From an uncultured Clostridium sp. (GTDB taxonomy: Bacteria; Bacillota; Clostridia; Lachnospirales; Lachnospiraceae), in the NCBI GenBank assembly GCA_900542035.1, contig UQMJ01000019.1, positions 1 to 57,195 of the forward strand: a stretch of DNA of 57,195 bases, written 5' to 3'. The notes under the pieces were generated by a model. That model was not told the origin of the DNA, searched no databases, and saw nothing but the letters and a program-made list of their open reading frames with translations. This document shows, piece by piece, positions 41,299-51,334 of the stretch. How positions within the stretch are numbered: the first letter of the stretch is position 1; the number at the start of each line of letters is the position of its first letter. The position numbers and the translations under genes are program-made.

Positions 41299-43608
41299 AT
41301 GGAAGACAGAACCATTACCATGCCGGTGATTGCGCTCAGAGGGCTTGCAGTCCTCCCGAAAATGATTGTTCATTTTGACATTAGCAGAACCAAATCAAAA
41401 GCGGCCATGGAAAAAGCAATGGTGGGAGAACAGCAGGCGTTTCTGGTTGCCCAGAGACAGACAGAGGTAGCGGATCCGTCTATTGAGGATTTATACCATG
41501 TCGGCTGCGTAGCAAAAATCAAGCAGCTGGTAAAGCTGCCGGACGGCGTGATTCGGGTTATGGTAGAAGGAGAGCAAAAAGGTGTCCTTCTGGATTTCGA
41601 CAGTACCGATCCGGCGCTCATCGGAGAAATTGAATTAATCGAGGAACGGGACAGCCTGCCTCTTTCTGCCAAAGAGGCCATGCTCCGCGTAGTGAAAGAC
41701 AAATTAGAAGAGTTTGGAAGAGAAAATTCACGAATGGCAAAGGAGCTTTTGCCGAACCTGATGTTGATTGAGGATTTAGGCGAGCTTCTGGATCAGACGG
41801 CGATCCAGATGCCATGGGACTACACCATGCGTCAGGAAGTTATGGAAAGTCTGGATTTGGAAGAACGGTACGAGAAGGTCGTAAATATTCTGATTTCAGA
41901 ACTGGAAATCCTGCGGATCAAGAAAGAACTGCAGGACAAGGTACGGGATGCAGTCAATAAAAACCAGAAAGATTACATTTTGCGGGAACAGCTTCGCATT
42001 ATCAGGGAAGAATTGGGAGAAGATAATGTGGTATCCGATGCAGAAGAGTATGAAAAGCGCTTAAAGACCTTAAAAGCAGACAAGGAAGTAAAGGAAAAGA
42101 TTGCAAAAGAGATTGGAAGGTTAAAATCCATTCCCAGCAGCAGTCCAGAGAGCAATGTAAGCCGTACGTATATTGAGACTCTTTTAGATCTTCCCTGGAA
42201 GAAGGTTTCCAGAGACAATAACGACATTGCCCATGCAGAAAAGGTACTGAATGAAGATCATTATGGATTGGAAAAGGTCAAAGACCGGATTTTAGAGTAT
42301 CTGGCAGTCCGTACCCTGACAGATAAAGGAATCAGCCCGATTCTGTGTCTGGTGGGACCGCCTGGAACCGGTAAAACTTCCATAGCCCGTTCGGTAGCCA
42401 GGGCATTAAATAAAAAATATGTCCGTATCAGCCTGGGAGGCGTCAGAGACGAAGCGGAAATCCGCGGTCACCGGAGAACCTATGTAGGAGCAATGCCAGG
42501 CCGTCTGGTAGACGGACTGAGACAGGCAGGAGTCAGCAATCCTTTGATGCTGTTAGATGAGATTGACAAAGTCAGCAGCGATTACAAAGGCGATACTTCA
42601 TCTGCCCTTTTAGAAGTGTTAGATGGGGAGCAGAATGTAAAATTCAGAGATCATTATGTAGAACTGCCGATTGATTTATCCCAGGTGATGTTTATTGCTA
42701 CAGCCAATACGACCCAGACCATTCCTGGGCCGCTCTTAGACCGTATGGAAATCATTGAGATTACCAGCTATACAGAGAATGAGAAGCTTCATATTGCTAA
42801 AAACTTCCTGGTTAAGAAGCAGTTAGAACGAAACGGGCTGACCAAAGAACAGGTAATGATTTCTGACAAAGCGTTGGAAAAGGTAATCCACAATTACACC
42901 AGGGAAGCCGGCGTAAGAAGCTTAGAGCGCCGGATTGGAGATTTGTACCGGAAGGCTGCCAGAGAGTTTCTGGAAAATAAAAAACAGGTTATCCGGATTA
43001 CAGAATCCAGCCTGGAAAAATATCTGGGCAAAGAACGGATTTCTTTTGCAGACGCCAATGAAGAAGACGAGATTGGCATTGTCCGCGGGCTTGCCTGGAC
43101 CAGCGTAGGGGGAGATACGCTGCAGATCGAGGTAAACGTAATGCCTGGAAAAGGAAATCTTCAGCTTACCGGCCAGTTGGGAGATGTGATGAAGGAATCT
43201 GCCCAGACGGCTCTTACTTATATCCGCTCAGTTGCGCCAAATTACCAGGTAGCAGACGATTATTTTGAAAAACATGACATTCACATCCATATTCCGGAGG
43301 GAGCAGTGCCAAAAGACGGTCCTTCCGCGGGAATTACCATGGCAACAGCGATGCTGTCTGCTGTTCTGGAACGTCCGGTAAAAGCAAAAGTGGCGATGAC
43401 CGGAGAGATTACCCTGCGGGGGCGCGTCCTTCCCATCGGCGGTTTAAAGGAAAAGATTCTGGCTGCAAAAATGGCTCATATGGAGACGGTTCTGGTACCG
43501 GATAAAAACCGGCCGGATATTGCCGAACTTTCGAAAGAAATTACAAAAGGCCTGGAAATTGTGTTTGTCAAGACTATGGAAGATGTGTTAAAGGAGGCGC
43601 TGGCATGA
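41299..43608 (+). CDS. lon: ATP-dependent protease Lon
   Basis: A protein of 769 residues: N-terminal substrate domain (ITMPVIALRGLAVLPKMIVHFD), AAA+ with Walker A GPPGTGKT (about 353-360) and LMLLDEIDK, and a serine-lysine protease domain with KDGPSAGITMATA holding the catalytic Ser and a Lys downstream. It degrades damaged and regulatory proteins. GAGGAGG stands before the ATG. The stop overlaps the engB start by four bases. Confidence 0.98.
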   Translation: MEDRTITMPVIALRGLAVLPKMIVHFDISRTKSKAAMEKAMVGEQQAFLVAQRQTEVADPSIEDLYHVGCVAKIKQLVKLPDGVIRVMVEGEQKGVLLDFDSTDPALIGEIELIEERDSLPLSAKEAMLRVVKDKLEEFGRENSRMAKELLPNLMLIEDLGELLDQTAIQMPWDYTMRQEVMESLDLEERYEKVVNILISELEILRIKKELQDKVRDAVNKNQKDYILREQLRIIREELGEDNVVSDAEEYEKRLKTLKADKEVKEKIAKEIGRLKSIPSSSPESNVSRTYIETLLDLPWKKVSRDNNDIAHAEKVLNEDHYGLEKVKDRILEYLAVRTLTDKGISPILCLVGPPGTGKTSIARSVARALNKKYVRISLGGVRDEAEIRGHRRTYVGAMPGRLVDGLRQAGVSNPLMLLDEIDKVSSDYKGDTSSALLEVLDGEQNVKFRDHYVELPIDLSQVMFIATANTTQTIPGPLLDRMEIIEITSYTENEKLHIAKNFLVKKQLERNGLTKEQVMISDKALEKVIHNYTREAGVRSLERRIGDLYRKAAREFLENKKQVIRITESSLEKYLGKERISFADANEEDEIGIVRGLAWTSVGGDTLQIEVNVMPGKGNLQLTGQLGDVMKESAQTALTYIRSVAPNYQVADDYFEKHDIHIHIPEGAVPKDGPSAGITMATAMLSAVLERPVKAKVAMTGEITLRGRVLPIGGLKEKILAAKMAHMETVLVPDKNRPDIAELSKEITKGLEIVFVKTMEDVLKEALA

Positions 43609-44210
43609 TTATTAAAAATGTAAATCTGGAGACAGTATGCGGCATTAAGAGTAAGCTTCCGGAAAATACCCTGCCGGAGTTTGCTTTTGCCGGAAAGTCC
43701 AATGTAGGAAAATCCTCTCTGATCAATGCGCTGATGAACCGGAAAGCCTATGCCAGGACTTCTTCACAGCCAGGAAAAACCCAGACCATCAATTTTTACC
43801 GGATTAATGACGACTTGTACTATGTGGATCTGCCTGGATACGGATATGCAAAAGTATCATTAGAGGAAAAGGCCAAATGGGGCCGGATGATTGAAAATTA
43901 TCTGAATCAGTCCGCTATGTTAAAAAAGGTGTTTCTGCTGGTAGATATCCGCCATGACCCCTCTGAAAACGACAAGCTGATGTATGACTGGATTATCCAC
44001 AACGGCTATCAGCCAATTATTATTGCGACCAAGCTGGATAAATTAAAAAGAAGCCAGGTGGCAAAGCAGGTAAAGCAGATTCGCCAGGGACTGGGAATGA
44101 AAAAAGAAGATATTCTGATCCCGTTTTCTACTGAAACCAAACAGGGTCGGGAAGAAATCTGGGCTATCTTAGAAGAAGAGGCCGGATTAAAAGAAAAAAG
44201 CGAAGAATAG
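43605..44210 (+). CDS. engB: Ribosome biogenesis GTP-binding protein (EngB/YsxC)
   Basis: A protein of 201 residues with the G motifs in order: G1 GKSNVGKSSLIN (about 31-42), G3 DLPGYG, G4 ATKLDK and G5 FSTETKQG. It is needed for assembly of the large ribosomal subunit. ATG overlaps the lon stop (ATGA), so it is translationally coupled to lon. Confidence 0.97.
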   Translation: MIIKNVNLETVCGIKSKLPENTLPEFAFAGKSNVGKSSLINALMNRKAYARTSSQPGKTQTINFYRINDDLYYVDLPGYGYAKVSLEEKAKWGRMIENYLNQSAMLKKVFLLVDIRHDPSENDKLMYDWIIHNGYQPIIIATKLDKLKRSQVAKQVKQIRQGLGMKKEDILIPFSTETKQGREEIWAILEEEAGLKEKSEE

Positions 44211-44228
44211 AAAACAGCCAATATTTTT

Positions 44229-44266
44229 AATGGGAGACATTCAGCTGGATGTCTCCCATTGTTTTA
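44229..44266 (+). terminator. Terminator after engB
   Basis: A perfect 12-bp stem (44229-44240 with 44249-44260) is followed by GTTTTA. It lies between the convergent engB and aroA genes and may act on both. Confidence 0.75.
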
Positions 44267-44270
44267 TGCG

Positions 44271-45548
44271 CTATTGGCGCAGCCGTTCGAGATCCTGATA
44301 GAACTCCGGATAAGAGATGTTGACGCATTCTGCGCCGCTAATCTGGGTAATGCCGTCGGCGCAGAGAGCTGCCACAGCAAAGCTCATGGCGATGCGATGA
44401 TCCAGATGACTGTCAATCACAGCGCCATGAAGAGCCTTTCCGCCGCGGATTACCATGCCGTCGTCGGTTTCTGTTACATCTGCGCCCATAGCGGTCAGAT
44501 TTTCCGTCATAACCCGAATCCGGTTGGACTCCTTTACCTTTAGTTCAGCAGCATCCCGAATAATCGTTTCTCCGTCTGCCAGACAGGCCATAACAGCGAT
44601 AATTGGAAGTTCGTCGATTAAAGAAGGAATGATGGGGTCTTCAATGATTGTACCATGGAGAGCGCTGTGGCGGACCAGAATATCGGCTGTAGACTCCCCG
44701 CCTTCCATTTTCAGATTGAGAAGCGTAATATTTCCGCCCATCCGCTGGCATACATGAAGGATTCCGTCTCTGGTCGGATTGATGCCTACATTTTTCAAAA
44801 GGATTTCGGAACCTGGAACCATCAGGCCTGCGGCCAAGAAAAAGGCGGCGGAGGAGATGTCCCCAGGCACGGATAATTTCATGCCATATAGCTCTTTGGC
44901 AGGCTGGATCACAGCAGTCGTATTTTCTGTGTGAACATTAGCGCCAAATCCCTGGAGCATTAATTCTGTATGGTTGCGGGAAAGAGCAGGTTCAACGACC
45001 CTTGTTTCCCCGTCGGCATACAATCCGGCTAAGAGAATGGCTGACTTTACCTGGGCAGAGGCAACCGGACTTTGATAGGAAATGCCATGAAGCGGTCTGC
45101 CGCAGATTTTTAGAGGAGCGCAGTCATTTTTCCGGATGCTGGTAATATCTGCTCCCATCTGGCTTAGCGGGGCCATAATTCGTTTCATAGGACGGGTCTG
45201 GATAGAGGAATCTCCAGTCAGGGTTACGTCAAAGTCCTGAGCGGACAGGATTCCGGAAATCAGACGGGTTGTTGTGCCGGAATTGCCGCAGTCCAGGATT
45301 CCGGAAGGAGATGAGAGGCCGTGAAGCCCCTTTCCGCGGATGATAACCCGTTCTCCGGCAGTTTCAATGGGAATTCCCATTTTCTGAAAGCAGGAAATCG
45401 TAGACAGACAGTCTGCGCCTGTCAGAAAGTGGTCAATCTCAGTAATTCCTTTGGCAATGGATCCAAACATTACGCTCCTGTGGGAAATCGATTTATCGCC
45501 TGGCACAGAGATTTCACCCTGAAGTCGGGCGGCTTTCGTAAATTCCAT
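44271..45548 (-). CDS. aroA: 3-phosphoshikimate 1-carboxyvinyltransferase (EPSP synthase)
   Basis: A protein of 425 residues. The N-terminal GDKSISHRSVM motif binds shikimate 3-phosphate; LDCGNSGTTTRL is the second signature, and KVKESNRIRVM near residue 340 the third. It joins PEP to shikimate 3-phosphate in the chorismate pathway. It is the last gene of an aroF-tyrA-aroA operon, 11 bases after tyrA. Confidence 0.97.
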   Translation of the reverse strand: MEFTKAARLQGEISVPGDKSISHRSVMFGSIAKGITEIDHFLTGADCLSTISCFQKMGIPIETAGERVIIRGKGLHGLSSPSGILDCGNSGTTTRLISGILSAQDFDVTLTGDSSIQTRPMKRIMAPLSQMGADITSIRKNDCAPLKICGRPLHGISYQSPVASAQVKSAILLAGLYADGETRVVEPALSRNHTELMLQGFGANVHTENTTAVIQPAKELYGMKLSVPGDISSAAFFLAAGLMVPGSEILLKNVGINPTRDGILHVCQRMGGNITLLNLKMEGGESTADILVRHSALHGTIIEDPIIPSLIDELPIIAVMACLADGETIIRDAAELKVKESNRIRVMTENLTAMGADVTETDDGMVIRGGKALHGAVIDSHLDHRIAMSFAVAALCADGITQISGAECVNISYPEFYQDLERLRQ

Positions 45549-45559
45549 GTTAAAACCTC

Positions 45560-46657
45560 CTACTGACGGAATAATTCATAGTGGTAGCGGGTCAGCTGGG
45601 TCCAGGCGGCCTCTAAAGATTCTTCATCATAAAAAGTAATCCGCAGAGCCCCTTCGCCCCGTTCCCGATTGTTATTAATCCCGATATTTTTAATATTGAT
45701 GCCCTTGGCAGCCAGGATTACGGAAAGAGTGGAGATGGCGCCTGCTTCGTCTACAATATCCACAGAGAAGGAATAATCCGGTTCAATGGCGCCTTTCGCC
45801 CGATCGGTCATGGAGCTGCGGTAATCCCTGGATTCTTCCAGAAGGCGGAAGATGGCGCCTTCCTGCCGGCTTCGAATCTGGCCCAATACCACTGTAAGGG
45901 ACTGGATATAGGCCTCCAGAATATCCCCGATGGGGCCGCTGTTTGCCATACAGATCTGTTCCCACATCTCCGGAGAGGAAGACGCGATACGGGTAATATC
46001 TTTAAAACCTCCGGCTGCAATCTGCTTCATGGTTTCCGCCTGGTTATCGGAAGCTTTTACCAGATTGACCAGGCAGGAGGCGGCCAGATGCGGCAGGTGG
46101 CTGATGGCCGCAACGGCTTTATCGTGCTCTGCATAGTCCAGCACCATGGGAATTGCTCCAAGGGAGAGGGCAACGGAACGAACCCTGTCGATTTGTTCGG
46201 CAGTGGATTTTTTAGAAGGGGTAATAATATAGTAAGCGTTTTCCAGCAGATGGTCCGTTGAATTTTCATAACCGGTTTTCTCAGAACCAGCCATCGGATG
46301 GCCGCCGACAAAACAGTCCTCCATCTGAAGCCGGATGACCTCTTCGTGGATATTGGTTTTTGTGCTTCCCACATCTGTTACAATAGCGCCGGATTTTAAA
46401 TAAGGGCGGATTGCTTTTAAGTAGCTGGCATTGTATTCGACAGGAGTGCACAAAAAAATCATGTCGCACTGGCGGAGCTGTTCATCTGCTCCATTTAAAA
46501 TAATATCGACAATGCCCTCCTGTTTTGCCTGCTCCAGACGGGCTCTGGAGCGCATATAGGCCATGATGACGGTATCTGGATGTGCCCGTTTGATGCCTCT
46601 TGCAATGGAACCGCCAATCAGTCCCAGCCCGATAAAGCCAATGGTTTGTTCTGACAT
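45560..46657 (-). CDS. tyrA: Prephenate dehydrogenase with ACT domain
   Basis: A protein of 365 residues. The NAD-binding loop is GLGLIGGSIARGI (about 9-21), the catalytic region GGHPMAGSEKTGYE is at about 120, and an ACT domain occupies about 295-365 (YSFSVDIVDEAGAISTLSVIL). It makes 4-hydroxyphenylpyruvate for tyrosine; the ACT domain probably senses tyrosine. It follows aroF by 27 bases. Confidence 0.95.
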   Translation of the reverse strand: MSEQTIGFIGLGLIGGSIARGIKRAHPDTVIMAYMRSRARLEQAKQEGIVDIILNGADEQLRQCDMIFLCTPVEYNASYLKAIRPYLKSGAIVTDVGSTKTNIHEEVIRLQMEDCFVGGHPMAGSEKTGYENSTDHLLENAYYIITPSKKSTAEQIDRVRSVALSLGAIPMVLDYAEHDKAVAAISHLPHLAASCLVNLVKASDNQAETMKQIAAGGFKDITRIASSSPEMWEQICMANSGPIGDILEAYIQSLTVVLGQIRSRQEGAIFRLLEESRDYRSSMTDRAKGAIEPDYSFSVDIVDEAGAISTLSVILAAKGINIKNIGINNNRERGEGALRITFYDEESLEAAWTQLTRYHYELFRQ

Positions 46658-46684
46658 CGTAAGAATCCTTTCTGCCTTAAGCGG

Positions 46685-47695
46685 TTATTTCCGGCCGGAA
46701 AGCTCGGCGTAAGGCCTTAAGTCCTGCATCAGCTGCTCAAAGTCTGGAAATGTAAGGGACTGCGGCCCGTCGGACAGAGCACAGGAAGGGCAGGGGTGCA
46801 CTTCTACCATAAGACCGTCTGCACCGCAGGCTAAAGCTGCTTTGGAAAGAGGCTCTACATAAGCCCGAACGCCGGTAGCATGGCTGGGATCCACGATAAT
46901 TGGCAGGTGGCTCTTCGACCGGATGACCGGAACTGCGCTTAAATCCAGAGTGTTGCGGGTAGCAGTCTCATAGGTGCGGATGCCGCGCTCGCACAGCACT
47001 ACATTGGGATTTCCAGCCGCTAAAATATATTCAGCGGAGTTAAGCCATTCATCAATGGTAGCGGACAGACCTCTTTTCAGTAAAACAGGAATCCCTGCCC
47101 GTCCCACTTCTTTTAATAACTCGAAATTCTGCATATTGCGGGCGCCGATCTGAACCATATCGACATATTTGACAGCGCTTTCAATGGCGTGTCCGCTGGT
47201 AACCTCACAGATAACCGGAAGGCCGGTGGCTTCTCTGGCCTCCTTCATATATTTAAGTCCTTCTTCCTCTAAGCCCTGGAAAGAATAAGGGGAAGTGCGG
47301 GGTTTGTAAGCGCCTCCCCGCAGGAAGGTGGCTCCGGCCTTTTTTACTGCAAAGGCAGTATCTAAAAGCTGTTTGCGGTTTTCAATGGCACAGGGGCCTG
47401 CCATAACGGTCAGGGTGCCTGGCCCGATGACAGAAGGCCCTACCTGAACAAAAGAGTCGTCTGGATGGAATTTTTTATTGACCAGCTTGTAAGACTCCGT
47501 AACAGGAACAATTTTCTCTACTCCTTCTGACAGCTCGACATTGCAGTCAGATAAGAGGCTTTTGTCGCCGACTACGCCGATAATGGTAACCTGGGTACCT
47601 TTTGAAAGGTGGGCAGCCAGTCCTTTCTCTTCGATCATATGGGTAACGTTTTCAATCGCTTTTTCAGAAGCGTCAGGTTTCATAATAATAATCAT
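46685..47695 (-). CDS. aroF: 3-deoxy-7-phosphoheptulonate synthase (DAHP synthase)
   Basis: A protein of 336 residues: an N-terminal ferredoxin-like regulatory domain (about 1-68) followed by the barrel, with MAGPCAIENRKQLLDTA, the metal Cys in this block, FLRGGAYKPRTSPYSFQG, and DPSHATG near the end. It commits PEP and erythrose 4-phosphate to aromatic synthesis. It heads the aroF-tyrA-aroA operon; the AAAGGAG site is eight bases upstream. The N-terminal domain suggests feedback inhibition, ligand unknown. Confidence 0.95.
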   Translation of the reverse strand: MIIIMKPDASEKAIENVTHMIEEKGLAAHLSKGTQVTIIGVVGDKSLLSDCNVELSEGVEKIVPVTESYKLVNKKFHPDDSFVQVGPSVIGPGTLTVMAGPCAIENRKQLLDTAFAVKKAGATFLRGGAYKPRTSPYSFQGLEEEGLKYMKEAREATGLPVICEVTSGHAIESAVKYVDMVQIGARNMQNFELLKEVGRAGIPVLLKRGLSATIDEWLNSAEYILAAGNPNVVLCERGIRTYETATRNTLDLSAVPVIRSKSHLPIIVDPSHATGVRAYVEPLSKAALACGADGLMVEVHPCPSCALSDGPQSLTFPDFEQLMQDLRPYAELSGRK

Positions 47696-47834
47696 AGGTG
47701 TAATCTCCTTTCCATGATTCTAACATTGTAAGCGATGGATTTCAAATTGTCAACGGTTTATCACATTAAAGTTTTGCGCTTTAAAGTAAGCTAGAAATAG
47801 AATGGAAATTTTTTGTATAAATTGCATATTTTAC

Positions 47835-47863
47835 TTGTAAATTTCAGAATTTTTTAGTAAAAT
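47835..47863 (+). promoter_or_regulatory. Promoter of the EF-G-like gene
   Basis: TTGTAA (47835-47840) and TAAAAT (47858-47863) are 17 bases apart, about 40 bases before the start codon. Confidence 0.65.
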
Positions 47864-47904
47864 AGACGCATGGACAAAATTTGGTTGTACAGGAGGGAAT
47901 TTCT

Positions 47905-49998
47905 ATGAACGTTTATGGAACCAGTCAGATCCGCAATGTCATTTTATTGGGACATGGCGGCGCAGGAAAGACAACAGTGGCAGAGGCTCTGGCAATGATT
48001 ACTGGGGTTACCAAGAGAATGGGTAAAATTACAGATGGCAATACCATCAGTGATTACGATAAGGAAGAAATTAAAAGACAGTTTTCCATTTCCACTTCTT
48101 TGATTCCGCTGGAATATGAAGGAGAAAATGGCCCGATTAAGATCAATCTGTTAGATACTCCAGGCTACTTCGATTTTGTGGGGGAAGTAGAAGAAGCCAT
48201 CAGCGTAGCAGATGCAGCCATTATTGTTGTAAACTGCAAGGCCGGTATTGAGGTCGGCGTAGAAAAGGCATGGGAGATGTGTGAAAAATACAATCTGCCC
48301 AGACTGTTCTTTGTTACCAACATGGACGATGATCACGCCAGCTACCGAGAACTGGTATTAAAGTTAGAGACCCGTTTTGGACGTAAGATTGCGCCATTCC
48401 AGCTTCCAATCCGTGAAAACGAAAAATTTGTCGGATTTGTCAATGTTGTAAAGATGGCAGGCCGCCGTTTTACCGAGCTGAGCAATTATACCGAATGTGA
48501 GATTCCAGATTACGTACAGAAAAATTTAGGCATTGCCAGAGAAGCATTAATGGAAGCAGTGGCAGAGACCAGTGAAGAATATATGGAACGCTACTTCTCC
48601 GGTGAAGAATTTACCCAGGAAGAGATTTCAACTGCTTTAAGAAGTCATGTAATCGAAGGAAATATTGTGCCGATTCTGCTTGGATCCGGTATTAACTGCC
48701 AGGGATTTGCCAGCCTTTTACAGGCCATTGACAAATACTTCCCATCGCCGGATCGTTACGAGTGCATCGGCGTAGATACTTCCACCGGCGAGCGTTTTAC
48801 CGCCAAATACAATGACGATGTATCTCTGTCTGCCAGAGTATTTAAGACCATCGTAGATCCATTTATCGGAAAATACTCTTTGATGAAGATTTGTACTGGC
48901 GTTTTAAGACCAGACAGCGTTATTTATAATGTTAATAAAGATGCAGAAGAAAAAATCGGCAAGATTTATCTTCTGAGAGGAAAAGAGCAGATTGAAGTAA
49001 ATGAATTAAAGGCCGGTGATATTGGTGCAGTTGCAAAGCTGGCAGTAACCCAGACAGGCGATACCATTGCATTAAAGAGCGCGCCGATTGTATACCATAA
49101 GCCTCAGATTTCCACTCCTTATACATATATGGCATTCCGAGCTGCAAACAAAGGCGAAGACGATAAGGTGGCAAGTGCTCTGTCCAAGATGATGGACGAA
49201 GATCTGACTCTCCGAGTAGTAGGAGATCCAGAAAACCGTCAGTCCCTTCTGTACGCCATTGGCGATCAGCAGTTAGAAGTCGTATGCAGCAAACTTCAGA
49301 GCCGCTATAAAGTAGATATTATCTTAGAAAAACCAAAGTTTGCATTCCGTGAGACCCTGAGAAAGAAAGTAAAGGTTCAGGGACGTCACAAGAAGCAGTC
49401 CGGCGGACATGGACAGTTTGGCGATGTATGGATGGAATTTGAACCGTCCGGCGATCTGGAAACACCATACGTATTCGAAGAAAAGATTTTTGGCGGTTCC
49501 GTTCCGAAGAACTACTTCCCAGCAGTAGAAAAAGGACTGCAGGAATGCGTTCAGAAAGGCCCGTTGGCCGGATATCCGGTTGTAGGCTTAAAGGCGACCT
49601 TAGTAGACGGTTCCTACCATCCGGTAGATTCCTCTGAAATGGCGTTTAAGATGGCTACGATTTTAGCATTTAAGAAAGGATTTATGGATGCCGGCCCTGT
49701 GCTGTTAGAGCCGATTGCTTCTTTAAAAGTTACAGTTCCGGATAAATATACAGGCGACGTTATGGGCGATTTAAACCGCCGCCGCGGCCGCGTTCTGGGC
49801 ATGAATCCGGATCACAAGGGGAAACAGGTCATTGAAGCAGACGTTCCAATGTCTGAGCTGTTTGGCTACAACACAGATCTTCGTTCCATGACTGGCGGAA
49901 TCGGTACTTATGAATATGAATTTGCCCGTTATGAGCAGGCGCCTGGCGATGTACAGAAAAAAGAAGTGGAAGCAAGAGCTGCTTTAAAAGAAGAATAA
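47905..49998 (+). CDS. Elongation factor G-like GTPase
   Basis: A protein of 697 residues with the five-domain EF-G layout. G1 is GHGGAGKTT (about 16-24) and G3 is LLDTPGYFDF. G4 reads NMDD where canonical EF-G has NKMD, so the guanine-specific lysine is replaced. Domain IV (GRHKKQSGGHGQFGDV) and domain V (DLNRRRGRVLGM) are present. The closer relatives are 'EF-G-like' second copies of Firmicutes, whose job is not settled. The start at 47905 has GGAGG upstream. It is monocistronic or linked to the rubredoxin gene. Confidence 0.9.
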   Translation: MNVYGTSQIRNVILLGHGGAGKTTVAEALAMITGVTKRMGKITDGNTISDYDKEEIKRQFSISTSLIPLEYEGENGPIKINLLDTPGYFDFVGEVEEAISVADAAIIVVNCKAGIEVGVEKAWEMCEKYNLPRLFFVTNMDDDHASYRELVLKLETRFGRKIAPFQLPIRENEKFVGFVNVVKMAGRRFTELSNYTECEIPDYVQKNLGIAREALMEAVAETSEEYMERYFSGEEFTQEEISTALRSHVIEGNIVPILLGSGINCQGFASLLQAIDKYFPSPDRYECIGVDTSTGERFTAKYNDDVSLSARVFKTIVDPFIGKYSLMKICTGVLRPDSVIYNVNKDAEEKIGKIYLLRGKEQIEVNELKAGDIGAVAKLAVTQTGDTIALKSAPIVYHKPQISTPYTYMAFRAANKGEDDKVASALSKMMDEDLTLRVVGDPENRQSLLYAIGDQQLEVVCSKLQSRYKVDIILEKPKFAFRETLRKKVKVQGRHKKQSGGHGQFGDVWMEFEPSGDLETPYVFEEKIFGGSVPKNYFPAVEKGLQECVQKGPLAGYPVVGLKATLVDGSYHPVDSSEMAFKMATILAFKKGFMDAGPVLLEPIASLKVTVPDKYTGDVMGDLNRRRGRVLGMNPDHKGKQVIEADVPMSELFGYNTDLRSMTGGIGTYEYEFARYEQAPGDVQKKEVEARAALKEE

Positions 49999-50055
49999 GT
50001 TGTGCTATAATGGGTTAGTATTTGATACAAATATGTATAAATAGGAGGACTTACT

Positions 50056-50217
50056 ATGAAGAAATATGTATGCGAACCATGCGGTTATGTATATGATCCA
50101 GAGGTAGGAGATCCAGATGGCGGTATCGCTCCTGGAACTGCTTTTGAGGACATTCCGGACGATTGGGTGTGCCCAATCTGCGGTATGGGAAAAGATGTAT
50201 TTGTACCAGAAGAATAA
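50056..50217 (+). CDS. Rubredoxin
   Basis: A protein of 53 residues. Two CxxC pairs (VCEPCGYVYD and VCPICGMGK) bind a single iron; DPDGGIAPGTAFEDIPDDWVC between them is typical. It carries electrons in anaerobic oxidative-stress defence. ATAGGAGG stands eight bases before the ATG. It lies 57 bases after the EF-G-like gene. Confidence 0.97.
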   Translation: MKKYVCEPCGYVYDPEVGDPDGGIAPGTAFEDIPDDWVCPICGMGKDVFVPEE

Positions 50218-50374
50218 GCAGCCAGAAAGGCCGGACTGTGGCAGCATTGCTGTCAGGGTCCGGCTCTTTCTTTCCGATCCGGAATCCGGATTTCCCAGTT
50301 TACACCGCTGTAAAAAATGTGTTATACTGAAAGAAGGCGATAGGATCGTCAGACGGAAACAACGGAGGAATTGA

Positions 50375-51313
50375 ATGAACGAAAGAGATTGGAAACGGAT
50401 TTTTTCCCAGGTAGGCCTGGCGTGTGCCGGCTTTGTCGGATTTTCAATATTGGCCCAGTATCTGGCTGCATTTATCTGCGCCTACGCGGGGATTTCATTA
50501 GAATCGGTAGACGCGCAGCTGATTGTCAGCAGTATGGCCATGTATCTGGTGGCTTTTCCCATAGCCGGATTGCTGTTTAAACGGATTTCTTATCCTAAGC
50601 CGGAACGAATCAGGGAAAAGTGGAGTATGGGAACCTGGGCTGTGATTTTTTTAATCTGCATCGGGGTAATGTCTGTGGGAAATCTGGTAGGAAGAGGATT
50701 TATGCTTCTGTTTGGCAGCGGAAGTGCTCAGAATACAGTAGACATCGTCGTGGAAAATTCGGGGTTCTGGGTTTCCATGGTCGTGATGGTAGCGGCAGGC
50801 CCCATTGTAGAAGAAATACTGATGCGGAAGCTGGTAATTGACCGGATTCTGATTTTCGGGGAAAAGACGGCAGTGCTGCTGTCAGGGCTTTTGTTCGGCC
50901 TTCTGCACGGCAATTTTTATCAGTTCTTTTATGCGTTTGCCCTGGGATTGATCTTTGGCTATGTTTATGTCAGGACCGGAAGGGTGCGCAATACCATTGT
51001 GCTTCATATGATGATTAATTTTATTGGAAGCGTACTAATTATGGGGCTGATGGAGTGGATGAGTCTGCCTGGTATTTTCGGTTTGATTGGAACACTGATG
51101 CTTCTTGGCTATGAACTGTTATATCTGGGAGCATCGATCTGCGGAATCGTGTTTTTGCTTGTATTCTGGAAAAAAATCCGATTTTATCAGACTCCCTATG
51201 AGTGGTCGGCGCCGTTTATGAATCTGGGAAAACGGGCAGGCATTGTGTTTGGAAACATAGGTATGATTCTGTTTGTGATTCTCAGCATCATGGAATTTGC
51301 CTGGAATCTATAA
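50375..51313 (+). CDS. CPBP-family intramembrane metalloprotease
   Basis: A protein of 312 residues with about eight membrane segments. The CPBP (Abi/Rce1-like) motifs are present in order: EEILMRK (glutamates, about 148-154), FGLLHGNFYQF (His, about 183) and HMMIN (His, about 213). It is probably a protease that cuts membrane-bound substrates; relatives give bacteriocin immunity or modify prenylated proteins. GGAGG precedes the ATG. It is the first of a run of closely spaced plus-strand genes. Confidence 0.9.
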   Translation: MNERDWKRIFSQVGLACAGFVGFSILAQYLAAFICAYAGISLESVDAQLIVSSMAMYLVAFPIAGLLFKRISYPKPERIREKWSMGTWAVIFLICIGVMSVGNLVGRGFMLLFGSGSAQNTVDIVVENSGFWVSMVVMVAAGPIVEEILMRKLVIDRILIFGEKTAVLLSGLLFGLLHGNFYQFFYAFALGLIFGYVYVRTGRVRNTIVLHMMINFIGSVLIMGLMEWMSLPGIFGLIGTLMLLGYELLYLGASICGIVFLLVFWKKIRFYQTPYEWSAPFMNLGKRAGIVFGNIGMILFVILSIMEFAWNL

Positions 51314-51334
51314 GAAAATAAGAAGGAGGACAAT

